Shown here piece by piece: positions 1 to 12,360 of a stretch of DNA of 64,000 nucleotides. Position 1 is the first letter of the stretch; every line of letters starts with the position of its first letter. The DNA lies in NCBI GenBank assembly GCA_019722365.1, contig JADFUC010000307.1, positions 186,001 through 250,000 on the forward strand, in the 5' to 3' direction. The notes under the pieces were generated by a model. It was not told the origin of the DNA. It made no database searches and was given only the letters and a program-made list of their open reading frames with translations. The position numbers and the translations under genes were made by a program. Origin of the DNA: Lithospermum erythrorhizon (Eukaryota; Streptophyta; Magnoliopsida; Boraginales; Boraginaceae).

Positions 1-1479
1 ACGAATAAAATTTCAAATACTTGTGGTCGCTTTGACGTGGACGATTAGCGATTTCCCCGCATATGGAATGTTATCCGTTGAGTGCACACGGGAGGTTAGC
101 TGTCTTTATTGTATGGAAAATAATCGAGCATTTTGACTAGGAGAAGGTCGAAACATTGCTGGTTTGATTGCCACTCATTTCTTGCCTATAGGACATCCTT
201 TTAGAATACAAAAAATGTCTTTGTAAAAGTGACACACTTATCCGCACTGGCACTGTATGAACGACTAATGGAGTCGAGATATTTGCAGATGTGCCTGTTG
301 GATCCTTCGATGTCTTCGTAAAGGTAAATATTCAAACTGCTAGATCACCGTATTGCCCAAGACAACCGAAAAGAAAAGTATATTTTGGGAGTTTGTTATT
401 GGCCGTACAAAAAATCGTATTTAAACATCGACTTCATGCACACGGAAAGAACAATGGTAAAATGTATTACATAATCGTAATGGATGTTCCTGAAGACCTA
501 AAGATACGAACGGTCGAAGTCTTGAGTTATCTTACTCATTATTCGAGACCAGAGTTGTACATGCTGGATGCTGCTGAGGAAAGATAAACCAAAACGACTT
601 ATACTTTCAACCCCTCGCAAATGTAAAGATTTCGGGAAAATGGTTGTCCCGCCTACAATTACCCGATGGATGACGCTTCGAACATTGCATGATGTGCAAG
701 AAATGTGTTTAGCGGACTAAAAGTCATGATATACATATTATTGCAACGGCATTCTCATCTCCTCGCCTAATCCCATATGGGAAACAAATCACGTGAGTGG
801 TATATTTTTCGCTGAAGTGTCAGCAACAACTCTAAATGTGGAACGTGTGGAGTACCTTGGACGTAATATTGTTGAGATAATTTGTAAGATGGAGAAGATA
901 TTCTACCTTTTAATTTTTTGATGTAACGGAATACCTACCGATACATTTTCCATAATGAAGCTTTTTAAATGGAGGTCCCGTGGCAAGATATATGGATGTA
1001 CCTTTCGAAGTCGTGAGTTTTTCACTTTATTGTATTTTCATACTATTTCCGCTATTTACTCATCTAACTAACTCATAAATGTTTGTAGATATTTAGCATT
1101 AAAGAAATTGGTAAGGCAAAAGGCAGTTTGTTGAACGGTCAATATGCGAGACATATCAGCTCAAAGAGGTTTCAAACTTTGCTCAATGTACTGAGGAAGT
1201 GGAATGAAACCAACTTAAATCTAATTCAAGGAGGCACGATGTACCTAACCGGATGGATGACCCAACTCGCTTGCCATTGTTTCTGCTACTTCCGTAGACG
1301 TGGCACGCTCGTAGTGAAAGATAGATACCGAATGGAAGAACTATACAAAGATCAAGCCATGTGTATATTCTATGCAATACACTGGCACATGAAACTCTTC
1401 GGGCCAGGTATACTTATCATTTCAATTAATCAAATCTTACGTGATATAATACTTAACTAAACCTTAAACCTTTTGTTTT

Positions 1480-2223
1480 AGGACCTACCATGCTTGGCTT
1501 GATGAGTTGAATCCCGATGCGACAGACGTACAGAGAAATCGCGACGTGACCAATAATTTCGCCGAATGGTTTCAAAAGTATGTACGGAATAATATGGACA
1601 CACACGGACACCTGAGAATTCTTTCATTAGGTCCCGCACCAGAAATCAAAAGGTATAAAGGGTACTACATCAACGGGTACTATTTTGATATCAGGCAGGG
1701 CGATGGTAATAAGAGCACTTACAATAGCGGTGTTTGTGTCAAGGGTTCATGCTACCAAGATGATGATCATGTTGACTACTAGCAAGTGGATGTTACATCC
1801 AAGAACGGAATGGTTCAAATCAAACACAAAGAAGAGGTTCTAAAGATGACCCCTTTATCCTAACATCTCAAAAAGTACGGGGAATATGCTATCTCCGTTA
1901 TGTATCACGCAGGGGAGATCATGGGGGTACGATGTGTCGCAATGAAATCGAACGCGAGAAGTCGAGTCGATTGGACTCATATGCAAAATGTGGATGTCTC
2001 CGCTTTGAATACTGAAGATATCTTCCAAGAAGAACAACAACCTCCTCCTGTTCCTATTGATTTAATCAATGATGTTGCCGTTGTTGAACCGGGCATTTTT
2101 GTTATTGTTGAAGAGGAGGACGATGTGGTATCCGATCATGGAGATGGTTCAGATTACGAGTCAGACTATCCCGAACGCGTTCATGACGATGATGAGGAAG
2201 ACAACTCCTCCGAAGACAATTAA
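1480..2223 (+). pseudogene. CACTA transposon C-terminal region (DUF4216-like), broken
   Basis: Translation of 1507-1782 gives an N-terminal part with AEWFQKYV, then LGPAPEIKRYKGYYINGYYF and a motif around STYNSGVCVKGS. This order is typical of the region before and inside the DUF4216 domain of plant CACTA proteins. A stop at 1780-1782 interrupts it. The reading continues in 1900-2223, which carries a short DUF4216-like end followed by a very acidic Asp/Glu/Ser tail, common at the C terminus of these proteins. Coding-like pieces at 291-587 and 1128-1460 lie upstream in the same direction and are probably decayed parts of the same transposase, but I do not recognise a domain in them. The family call is from motif memory. 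Confidence 0.65.
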
Positions 2224-3300
2224 TAATCAAATATTTTAAGTTACAAGTTTTTCATATAGTAATTTGCAACTTTGTATTAAACTTCATATTGAAATGCACA
2301 ATGAGTGTAGTATCAGATTTTGTATTTATTCCTTCTTGATATCAGGTTCAAAACCGTGGATATGTATTTATTGCTTCTTCATATTGTGTCTGGGCGATTT
2401 GCAGCTTTGGTTTGCAAATCAGATTTTTTTTTCTCGAAATCAAATTTATGTAGCCTGAAAGAGATCGGACGGAGATGGGGCTTAAAATAAATTTCTCGCA
2501 ATCCTTTTCCGTAACGGAGACGGTATAGAGTCGATGGAGGCGGTTATTCAACTTCATATTTTCCGCCTCCTACAAAATCGGTGAAAATTCAAATAAGTTA
2601 TTTCAAACGGAGCCTGGATGAGACAAGATTCCAGATTCTCATTTTCCCTATATATATCTCACATTATCATCATTCCAACAATTTTTTTTCCAAACCCACA
2701 ACATAATATCCTCTTTATTTTATGTTATTAATTTTATTTCCATAATTTTATTGTCTACTAACATTAAATTTTATTTTATTTTGTATGTGACTTTAAAGAG
2801 GTAATTATTAATACTTTATTCTATTTCAAGATACTTATATTGAATTCAAAAAGGTAATTCTTACTTCTTCATTTTTTTTTTTAAATTTTGTTGTTATCTT
2901 TTAATAAATAATGTAGTTTGGTGAATATATTTGTAATTTATTTTTGTTACTTTGTCAGAAAATACTATATTCAAGTTTCGGCTAGGTAATTTTGTTTTTT
3001 ATTTTAATTTTAGGTTGAATATTTGATGTTTTATATAAATTAATATTTTGATGTTTATATGAAAAATGTTTAATACATTTGATGTTTATATGAATTAATG
3101 TTTGATGTTTATACATGACGCTTAATATGTTTGATGTTTAAATATGTATTTGTTATATGAATTGCTATATTTTTACGCTTTGAATCTTTGATGTTTTTAT
3201 ATTTGTTGTATGAGCTGGATGAATTGGATCTTTGATGTTTTGCGATTTGATGGATTTTTGTGGCGTTGTTAGCCATGTTGCCGCATGTTATCAAGAAGAA
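2224..3300. other. AT-rich non-coding tail of the CACTA element
   Basis: Very AT-rich sequence with short repeats of a phrase like TTTGATGTTTATATGAA between about 3025 and 3240. No coding region is evident. It lies between the broken transposase and the subterminal repeats and belongs to the transposon. Confidence 0.5.
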
Positions 3301-3394
3301 TCGGCCGCTTTTTTAAAAAAAATGCGTATGGGCTGGACGGAGACAAATGGGAGATCTGAACTTTAAATTTTGCATCGGTCTTCGAATGGTGGAG

Positions 3395-3660
3395 ACGGGT
3401 TAGAGTCGGATTGTATTTATAGGCATGGAGTCGGGTTGGTTTGTGAGGCCGCGAGTCGGATTGTGTCGGTTGTGTATGGAGAAGTGGTTAGATTCGGATT
3501 CACATGAGACGGGTTAGTCGGCGTTTCTACAGACAAGCGAATAAGCCACATTAGCCGGGGTCATATGCAGTCGGGTCAAGGCGGGAGACGGGTTTGAGTC
3601 GGGTTGAAGCCCGAAATTATGCGGGCTTCGCTTTGAGTCGGATGGAGACGGGTTAGTATC
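3395..3660. repeat. CACTA subterminal repeats
   Basis: Short, imperfect, GC-rich units of the type GGAGACGGGTT and GAGTCGGATTG recur at least eight times (for example near 3403, 3425, 3450, 3507, 3583, 3594, 3634 and 3643). Clustered subterminal repeats inside the TIR are the usual transposase-binding arrays of CACTA elements; that role is inferred here. Confidence 0.7.
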
Positions 3661-3757
3661 GTAGACGCATAAAAGCTGGCCGGGCAGCCTTTCCTCGACT
3701 CAATCCCGGCCTCCAATCGACAACAGTAGACGGTTTTGGGCGCTTCTTTGCCCCCTG

Positions 3758-3771
3758 CTTTTCTAATAGTG
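3758..3771 (-). repeat. CACTA terminal inverted repeat (right end)
   Basis: The sequence ends with the reverse complement of CACTATTAGAAAAG. This matches the CACTA-type terminus. The neighbouring bases on the inner side (GGGGGCAAAG on the minus strand) may extend the TIR, but the other end is not in the window. Confidence 0.8.
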
Positions 3772-4891
3772 TGAGTGACGGCTCGATCCACGTATGAAAT
3801 TTTATAAAACATTACGACTCAAAAAAATTACTAGATCTAATATATACGTGCTAAAACCCAACTTCTTTGTTGTTGGCTTGACATTTTCCCATCACATGCC
3901 TAATCTGACCAGCCAAATTGCTAATATTCTTGATGATTTAATTTTCTATATGACACAATCAGACTTAGATATTGATGATTAGTTAATTGGTGACAGATGA
4001 AAACATATACAAATGATCAAATAAGGGGAGACAAATGTCTTCTTCAACAGTCAACTAAAAGTTTCAGCACATATGCATACTCCCTCTGTCTATCCCAATC
4101 CAAAAAGCACCGTTTAGTTTCAAAGATGTGATAATTGATTAGGATCCCATATCTCAACAAATTGAGATCATCCATACATTGAAATTATCACATGCATCAA
4201 CACCATATTCAAAGTAGTCACATTTTTATTAATCATTCACAAGAAATAAGAGATGCCAAAATAAAGCATCCCCACTCATATATTCATTTTTCTTTATGTC
4301 AATTCTAGGTTATCAAGACTAAGACTTGATTCATACACCTATTTAATTATGAAAATATACCACAATTTAGTTGAGGTTTAACTAATCAGTTAGAAAAAAT
4401 CATTTTAACTACAGATTAATCTCATACTATTAAATCGTTTTGGATTTTGATACTATATATATTGGTCAACAGTTCAACAATATTAAAAATACTCCGTAAA
4501 TGTTTTTTTTTTTAAAAAAAAAATTGGCTCTTTTTTTTCTTTTAAAAAAAATTAACTCTTGATCTCATGACCACTAAACTAATCCTAGTAATTTACTCTG
4601 TAAATGTTATCTGTGTCAATTATTGCTTTGAAAGTTTTTGATTGTTTTGTTGGGAAAAAACATCACAATAGATCCAGATGGAGGGAATATCCAAAATGGA
4701 GTAATTAACAGTAGAAGTAAGAAGCTTTAATTTTTATTCTTGAAGGCAGAAAGGCATAGTAGTATTATCAGAAAGTATATAAAATTTTATGAACAATCCA
4801 AGTGTTGTGGAAACTTGGCAAACTACGAAGGCAATAGAAATGGAAAGCTCTAAGTAGCAGGTTACTAGTTTATTACACACTTAATCTCAAA
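3772..4891. other. Spacer between CACTA element and pyruvate decarboxylase
   Basis: No gene is seen. A Stowaway-like terminal motif (CTCCCTCTGTC) starts near 4080 and an inverted GATGGAGGGA occurs near 4677, so a degraded MITE may occupy part of it. The last few hundred bases should contain the pyruvate decarboxylase 3' UTR. The rest is AT-rich with poly-A/poly-T tracts near 4505-4550. Confidence 0.4.
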
Positions 4892-7800
4892 CTACTGAGG
4901 ATTTGGAGGGCGGCTATTAGCTGCAGAGACCCTTGAACCCCATTCAAGCAACTCTTTGCTGGTATCATCTTTGTGGACAATCACCTCAATGAAGCATAGG
5001 CAATCTTTCTTGGCTCCTGTTGCTGTGTCAATTGCAGCAATAAGCTCCTCTTCGGTCCAGACCTTAAGAAAAAGTGAAGAAAATCAAACTTCGCGATCTT
5101 TTTGGGATGGAGGGGGTATAACGAAAATGTGAAATGTTGGTTTGAACTACTCGTGCATGAGACGATGCATAAATAATTAATCACCTTAGTTGTCCAGCAT
5201 TTTCCTTCACCATTGTGAATTGCATCAACTAATGCAGTGTAGTTCCAGTTCTTGATCACATTGTAAGGTCCATCATGAATCTCGACTTCAATGGTGTATC
5301 CACCATTGTTAATGAGGAAGATGATAGTCTTCTGACCACATCGGATCATTGTCGATATATCTTGTGCAGTCACCTGCAAGAATCCAGAGAGAAAGAAGCA
5401 TCTGTTAGTATATGTGACTAACAAAAAGATCAATCTTATTCAACTTATACCAATATACAAGACCATAGAACTTATATGTAATATACATCATTATATTCGA
5501 ATACATTACAGTATAAGTACATATATACCTGGAAGCTACCATCACCGATACAGGCAATGACTCGTTTCTCTGGCACAGCTTGCGCATACCCAAGAGTTGC
5601 ACCCACCGACCACCCGATAGAGCCATATTGCATTTGAAATTCATAGCTTCAGAGTCAATGCAACAAATAGATGTTAATTCGTAGTCAATGAAGAGAAAAT
5701 AGTAAATCTGAAATTGATTTTGTATCCATAAATCACGTACCCGCAGCCCTCCGGTAGTTTTAACTTCTGGCAGTTAAACCACGAGTCTCCCGTTTCAGCA
5801 ATAACAGCAGTATCACCACTCAACATCTTCTGAATGTGCTGGAACATGACATTAACTCTTAGCGGCTCATTAGCCTCACACTTAGGAGGGTGCCCTTCAG
5901 GAACATATATCCTGTGATAGTTTTCATAAGCAGTAGAGTTCATCTTAAGCCTCTTAGAAAGGGCAATCAAGAAATCCTTCATCAGAACACAACCGAAGGC
6001 AGGGCCATTTCCAATTACAACGCGATCAGGCTGCACAATTACAGCCTTCTCCTTCTTAAGGAGCAGAGAGTATCCAACTGAGCTGTAATCATTGAATATC
6101 GGCCCGGCAAACAAGTAAGCATCAGCTGATTCCACAATTTCTGCACAGAACGGTGTGCTCACCGCTCCCCAGTAAGTTCCAATGAAGTGGGGATGATGTT
6201 CAGGGACCAACCCTTTAGCCGATGGCATCACAGCTACCGCATACCCACTAGCGTCTGCTAGTGTGGAAAAGGCCTTATATGCTTTCGCCACACGAAGCTT
6301 TGGCCCTGCAACCATCACTGGCTTCACTGCCTTGTTCAAGAACTCTGCTGCCTTTTCAACTGCTGCTTCCAAACCCATTTGATTACTCAATCTACAAAGC
6401 AAAATTTTTCTCAATTAATTCATACTTCCTAGGTAACTAGTATAAAAATACTCTCTTCAAATAACCCAAATATGAAGAGAAACGGCAACAAACTATAGAA
6501 TCGAAAATCAATAGTCCATCCATCTCCTAGAAACAATATTTGGTGAAAATATATTAAACACTAGTATTTATTTTTATTTTTAATACTCCAAATAATTTAC
6601 TACTAACATTATCATTTTAATTCAAATCAGAATTACGCACGTCTCAATTAAAATGCTTCAATTAAGGCTACAAAGTTTGTTTTTGACAACGGAAAAACAA
6701 ATTGGACAATCTTTTTGGGATGGACGGACGGAGCAGAAAGAAAACCACAACTACCACAAGGCTACCTGGGAGAAAGTGAGAACGGAACAGGTTCATGAGT
6801 AAACGTCGGGTGAGGAATCGCCGGCAAATTGCAGCTAATGCTGATATAAACAGGCTTGCTCTCCTTTAACGCCGTTGATATAGCTGTATCGATCAACTCA
6901 TGTGCATCCTCCAAATTATTCACTACTGCCTAAAAACAATTCAATAACTAAATTAAAAAAATTAAACTCACAAAAACAAAATACATCACAGATTTTTAAC
7001 TATCAAAACTCAAAAACAAAACAAATTACTTCCTCCATCCCAAAACAAGATTGTGAAAGTTTAATTTCTAATTGACGAAATTAACAAAATTTCAAACCTT
7101 AATTAATCCACACAACTTTATTGGATTCAAATATTAGCACACCCAATTGGCTCTCGCATAACTTAGATTCCAATCAAAATATAATTCTAACATCAATATA
7201 TATTTTTCACCAAATATTACAAAACACATACTAAAATATTTTCATTCCAGAATTTAATAATTGAACCACCAAGCCACATTCAAAACTGGACAATCTTTTT
7301 TGGGGCAGACACAGAGCCAAAAGAAAATCATGACCAATACTTTTTCATACATACTTTGACCAAATATTATGCAACATACACAAAAATATTCAAAATCGAA
7401 AAAATTAACCATCAAAATTCAAAACTGGACAATCTTTTTGGGACAGTACCTGAAAGCAAGTAACAGTTTGGAAGCACCTAAGCTCCTGACTAAAATCCGG
7501 CACCCCAATAGTATGATGCAGGACCCTATTAGTGCCATAATCATTACTATTAGGGCCCCCCACAATACACACAACAGGCAGATTCTCACTATACGCCCCT
7601 GCGATCGCATTGATCACACTCAACCCTCCAACCGTGAACGTCACCACGCACGCCCCCACCCCCCTCTTCCTCGCGTACCTGATAACAATCACAGTAAACT
7701 GATCAAATATATGGATACAATATGAAATACACTAGCCCCTAATTTTTTTTAAAATATAATTCTATTAAGGATTTTTCAAAAACTATAATTATTCTTTCAA

Positions 7801-8392
7801 AAATTATGTTGTTGGCCCTTAAATTTTTATAATTTTTCTTACAAGTATTATCAATTAATCCGCCACTACTCGCAGCAATCACCGCTAAAAATTTTGAAAA
7901 CTAAATTTTACTTTTAAAAAATAGAATTTTCCCATTTATTCACTCAAAAATTAATTTGTCCAGGGCGCTAAGTTTGTATATTTTTCTTTATTTTTATAAT
8001 CTAAGTTATAAAACTCTTAGATAAGCCAGATACTCAAGTAATTACTAAAATAATATGAAAATAAGAACTAATAGTAATTGTTTAGTATAATATCTGCAGG
8101 ATCCATCTGAATATTACCCGTCGGCTGCATAACCGGCATTGAGCTCGTTGCAGCAGCCGACTAGCTCGAGCCCCGGCTCGGAGACGAGGTGGTCGAGGAG
8201 GGTCAGGTTGAAGTCACCCGGGACGGAGAAGATGGAGGTTACGCCGATTTGGACTAGGCGGCGTGCCAAGTGGCGGCCGAGTGTGGAGGAGGAGGGGTGG
8301 GGGGAGGGTGGGGAGTGGTTGGTTTGAGGGAGGGAGATGATGTTTGTGCATGGGGGGGTGCATGTGTCGAGTGATCCGATGTTTGTGTCCAT
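4892..8392 (-). CDS. PDC: Pyruvate decarboxylase (7 coding exons, 598 aa)
   Basis: Cytosolic thiamine-diphosphate and Mg-dependent enzyme that converts pyruvate to acetaldehyde and CO2, the first step of ethanol fermentation under low oxygen. Exons on the minus strand are 8118-8392, 7450-7678, 6766-6929, 5741-6391, 5529-5646, 5185-5373 and 4892-5062. All introns are GT-AG, phases match, and the sum is 1797 nt. The protein has the usual plant length. A variable N-terminal 35 residues precede the conserved [10 protein letters not shown]. Catalytic positions known from yeast PDC are present: Asp60 in PGDFNL, Glu83 in NELNAGY, His146-His147 in HHTIG and Glu508. The ThDP/Mg motif runs from GDGSF (474-478) to NNGGY. 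It ends in the typical ANSRPPNPQ. The start is the first Met of exon 1 and aligns with the conserved MDTxIGS start. It looks intact; introns 2 and 3 carry MITE remnants. Other ThDP enzymes are excluded by near-complete similarity to plant PDC. Confidence 0.97.
7029..7316. mobile_element. Stowaway-like MITE in PDC intron 2
   Basis: The left end is CTTCCTCCATCCC followed by AAGATTG, preceded by TA. The right end is an inverted CAATCTTTTTTGGGG followed by a degraded terminus. The internal part has the phrase seen in other copies in this window (ATTTGGTGAAAAATATAT on the minus strand). Such elements target TA. The right boundary is uncertain. Confidence 0.55.
7318..7446. mobile_element. Truncated Stowaway-like MITE abutting the exon-2 splice donor
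   Basis: On the minus strand the intron starts GTA and then continues with a Stowaway terminus, CTGTCCCAAAAAGATTGTCC. Only one end and about 130 bp are present; the sequence then runs into the neighbouring, complete copy in the same orientation. The transposon end lies three bases inside the intron. Confidence 0.55.
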
Positions 8393-8399
8393 TTTTTAG

Positions 8400-8800
8400 A
8401 CAAGTGAAATGTGACTAGATTTTTGGGACAATTGTATTATTGTGTAGAGGAATTTTAGGACAAGTGAAATGTGACTAGAGTTTTGGGACACTTTTTAGGA
8501 ATTTTGGACAATTGAAATGGGACTAGATTTTTGGGACAATGATATTATTATGAAGGAGGAAATGTGTAGTCAAGAGCGAGATTTTGGAAAATTGGAAAGT
8601 GACTAGATTTTTGGGACAATGATATTATTGTATAGGAGGAATTTTCTAGTGAAGGGGGAGATTTTGGACAATGAAAAGTGACAACATTATTGTATAGGAT
8701 TTGGGATGAATTTAGGAAAGTTTGGACAAGTGAAATGTGACAAGATTTATGGGACAATGATAATGTTGTGGAGGAAGTTTCTAGTGAGGGGGAGATTTTT
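8400..8800. repeat. Six imperfect tandem repeats just upstream of the PDC start codon
   Basis: Units beginning ACAAGTGAAATGTGACTAG start near 8400, 8460, 8508, 8588, 8668 and 8726. Most continue with TTTTGGGACAATGATATTATT. Unit length varies from about 48 to 80 bp because different units lost different inner parts. The array begins eight bases upstream of the ATG (minus-strand sense) and would lie in the 5' UTR if the TATA box at 8861-8870 is used. Confidence 0.85.
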
Positions 8801-8860
8801 GGATTGTTGAAGAAGTGATTACTGATGATTGTGTGTGGAAAAAATGGAGAGGAGCAGGAC

Positions 8861-8870
8861 TATTTTTATA
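8861..8870 (-). promoter_or_regulatory. Candidate PDC TATA box
   Basis: On the minus strand this reads TATAAAAATA, about 470 bases upstream of the PDC start codon. It is the best TATA-like match in the upstream region. Transcription starting some 30 bases downstream would give a leader of about 440 nt carrying the tandem repeats. This is inferred from sequence only. Confidence 0.5.
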
Positions 8871-8940
8871 TGTGTGATTTATTTAATTATATGTAATTAT
8901 GCGATTAGTAAGGGCGGTTCATATGAAGATACGTGAACCT

Positions 8941-10559
8941 TTTTGATAGAATGCCAGTGGGCTGACTGTTGTTTTGGTTTATTTAAATAAAATATTACAA
9001 GTTTCAAATTGATTTTTGATTGAAAATGAAGATTAGATACTCTTGAAATGAAGATTAGATACTCTTTGTACTAAAATGCAAACCGCTATAATAATTCTGC
9101 CTCGACTGCCTAAAAAATTAAAATATGCAGAACTTTATAACACGATCACACTCAATACGCGCCCATACCCCCTTAAACCTGCTAATTCTTGAGGAGACAC
9201 GTTCCGCTATTAAATTCGATCCTAGACCTCCTTTCACCAACGCTTAGCTACGCTAAAGGACCGGTAACTCGAGATTAATTTAGAGCTTATGCTATGTTTA
9301 TTAGATGGTTGCTACAAAAGCGATAAAATGTAAATTTATATAAAAACTACAAAATTCGCACAAAATAATCGTCTGTAGATACTTAGTACACCAACCATGC
9401 ATACTAAAATGTCTTCACAACTTAAGATGGTGAAAAGACAACATACCCCTTTTATCTCACCACGATTGCATTTCCCACCTTCTAACCGAATTAATCTTAA
9501 CGACAGACATCTATAAGCAAAATGCTTACAAAATAACACACAGAAGTTCCTAAAATCCAGTTCTAACCCGGCACCGCTTGTTACCTTGCTCTAAAAACCA
9601 TGTTGATAACCCGCCGAAGGTTAATGAAGCTGCACTCAAGTAATTTTTTTTAATGATAGCTTATCTATAACCCGGCAATCAAGCCGACATATTAATATCG
9701 ATAAAATAAGTATTATATATTATTAAATTATTGCATTAAATAAAATACTTCTTTTCTAAAATATTATATATTGTATAAAATAAAATATTAATTTCTAAAA
9801 ATACAAAAAAAACTCAATTTTAAAGCAAAGTGATCGGGTGTCGATACCACACTCAAGCTGATAACCTCGTCAAGGTTACACCGAGCGGCACTCGATTAAT
9901 TTTGTTTATTCGTTACTCAGCATTTCGTGAATACCCGACTGATAAAGCGCCAAAACCCGCCGGATAACTCGAGCACCCGCCATACCCGCTTGTTAACAAC
10001 TCTACCAATATCACTGTCTGTGTCTTGTTATGGGATAAAATGACATAAGACATTACTAAAAATTTAGTTATTTGAAACATAATTTTTTTAGTTATTTGGA
10101 ACACTATTTTTTTACTTCAAAATTTAATTACAAGAGTTCAACACCAATACACCATATCCTTTTTTATTTCTAAATTTACATCAAAAAATATTAATTAAAT
10201 TATATCCTAAAGTTACCTTTTTGTTAAAGGACTTGGAAGTTGGAACTATAATTATTCATACGATAAATTGAAATATTGGAACTATAATTATTCATATGAT
10301 AAATTGAAATAATAGATGATTTACGTGATAATTAAAACAATATCTAGTTTGCTGATCAATATAAAAATGATGGGGTTTGTAGGCAATTAATCCTTCAAAA
10401 GTGACTAGACAACATGCTCAAATTGGTGGTTGAAGGGCCTTCTGAAGTGCCTTCGCATGCGTGGTGTACCTGGGGGCTATGCAAGCGTTATGTGATAATC
10501 TGTTCGCGTTATTATATATGGCTAATAATTCGATATTTCATGAACATACATACATATTA
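8941..10559. other. AT-rich spacer upstream of PDC
   Basis: No gene is recognised. Two diverged copies of a sequence beginning TGATAACC lie near 9600-9700 and 9855-9950, probably old transposon pieces. A perfect-looking 36-bp tandem duplication (unit starting TTGGAACTATAATTATTCAT) lies at 10240-10311. Confidence 0.4.
8975..8980 (-). promoter_or_regulatory. Candidate anaerobic response core (AAACCA)
   Basis: The minus strand has AAACCAAAAC about 110 bases upstream of the candidate TATA box. AAACCA is the core described in promoters of plant fermentative genes such as ADH and PDC. A six-base match is weak evidence on its own, but the position and gene identity make it plausible. Confidence 0.35.
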
Positions 10560-11015
10560 AAGCGATTATCCAAAATTGACTATAATTTTCTTTGAGGTGT
10601 GAGCCTGAAATACAAGATTACAGACCTGAAACATACTTTATGCATGTGATCACTACACCTTAATAATAATTACTATCCTACACTATTCTTAATGTAATTA
10701 CTACGACACACCATACGAGTTTTTAATCAAAGGAGGTTCTACCAACATACCAAACCCACTAATTATTGTTGCATGTAAAAACCAAGAAAGCCCAAGCATC
10801 TTTTTACAGACCAACCATTTAAAACTAAATTTCTAAAGCTGGGATGACTTTAAGATAACTCAATTTGGCCATGATGAAGTTAAATCTCCACTTCACTCAA
10901 TTCTTCCCTCAGATGCCGAGTAACTAGAAAATGTATCCTCCTGAAATGTATAACCAAAATTTGCACTTGGGATGAACCCCAAATACTATATATGTGCTCG
11001 ATGCTTCTAATGCAC

Positions 11016-11534
11016 TGATAATCTCATAAATAAACGGGTCGATCCAAGTGATCGCCCAACAAAGATTGGGCCCTAAACTATCAAGACAAAGTTAAATAAG
11101 AACGAACGAGGGCCGAATGAAAGTTCTGCAAGAATGTATTGAGCTTGTCCAACTCGGTAAAGGGAGAAGAAACAAGCCGAGACCACGGCTATTTCATTGT
11201 TCAAATAAAGATCGTAATTACTCAACTCCTTAATAAGCCACAAAATCATTAATCGCAATAAAGGAAATATAAAAGGCCGAATTAACGTGAATCAACCATT
11301 CAAATGGGGATTATAAAAGGTAAACCCCGGTAGATCAAATCAAGTAAGCTCACTACGCCCAGTTCTCTTTTTCTTAAACCAAACTCTTCGATACTTTAAT
11401 GACTTCGACGGTTTGAAAGGCTTCCGGCCTATTAACCGGTTATTTTTTTGTAGAAACTCTCATTTGGATAAAGGCTGCATTGGTTCAACTTGAGATTGTG
11501 GATCCTCCCATCCTGAAACCGGACCAGATCATCA
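11016..11534 (+). repeat. Gypsy 5' LTR
   Basis: It aligns along its length with 16731-17266. It ends before TTGGCAACCACAGTGGGAG, which resembles a decayed plant gypsy primer-binding region (TTGGC...). The start at a TG is inferred by alignment. Confidence 0.7.
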
Positions 11535-11597
11535 TTGGCAACCACAGTGGGAGACTTTCGTTAAAAAAGTCACCACCCACTGATTCTTACTATTATC

Positions 11598-12360
11598 ATG
11601 GAAACAAATGAGAGTAATGATAACCGCCCTCCGGGGAGTTATGGACTCAACCTCGAACAACCCCTCGCCGATTGACCGCTAAGCATCGCCCCACTCAACA
11701 CCTTCAACCAATCAACTTCGAGGTCTCGATAACCGTGTTCGAAAGGGAAATTCACACCCAATGGAGAGATGGCAAAGTGTCAAGCACATGGGCTTGCTGT
11801 GACCATCGTAGAATCACAAAGAACCTCGCAAAGAATCCCCAAATGGTGAGTGAACCCTCGTGGAAAGATCTTCCGTCAGAGGACGCTGTGAGGGTACCAC
11901 ACCCATACTCCCCGTACTAGGAACAAGATCCCGCATGGCAAAGAAAATTTCCATGATGCTCGCATGGGAGGTTGTAGCCCCGCGTTCAATGTGTGTGGAT
12001 GCCTTCTTAGCAGGGCCGACAAAAAGTGAGCGGGATAATACCAGCCGGCGGGTTCCGGCACTTTTTACCTAATATTCGGCGCCATCATGCCGGCCGGTAT
12101 GAAACTCCATGCGTTTACCAAGTTCACGTAAAAGCATGCACCGGAGGAGCACACAAGGAGTCAGCCTCTTTATGTTCTTCCAATGGGCCGGGTGTATCAA
12201 GGCTTTTCCATCAACGAATCGCCTACAAGTACATTCATCGGCGGAAAGTGAGAAAAAGTGGCTGGTGGCGGCGCTGGAAGCTGGATCGCTGAGGATAATC
12301 GCACCGGCCCCGAGCCAAGCAGGCGGAGTGCTTGGACAGATCCGAAGCGTACCATAGGCC
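11598..12360 (+). pseudogene. Gypsy gag remnant
   Basis: An ATG at 11598, just after the 5' LTR, opens a frame (METNESNDNRPP...) that soon meets a stop. Later pieces in other frames run to about 12360. The position and direction fit gag, but no domain is clearly recognised. Confidence 0.4.

Larger units (their letters stand above)
1..3771 (+). mobile_element. Right-hand part of a decayed CACTA (En/Spm-type) DNA transposon
   Basis: The stretch contains plus-strand remnants resembling CACTA transposase, then an AT-rich tail, then GC-richer subterminal repeats, and ends with a terminal motif whose reverse complement begins CACTATTAGAAAAGC. CACTA elements of plants typically begin CACTA and make a 3-bp target duplication. 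The element would end at 3771, with TGA (3772-3774) as the candidate duplicated trinucleotide. The left end lies outside the window, so neither the partner TIR nor the duplication can be checked. The coding part is broken by stops, so the copy is almost certainly non-autonomous. Confidence 0.75.
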
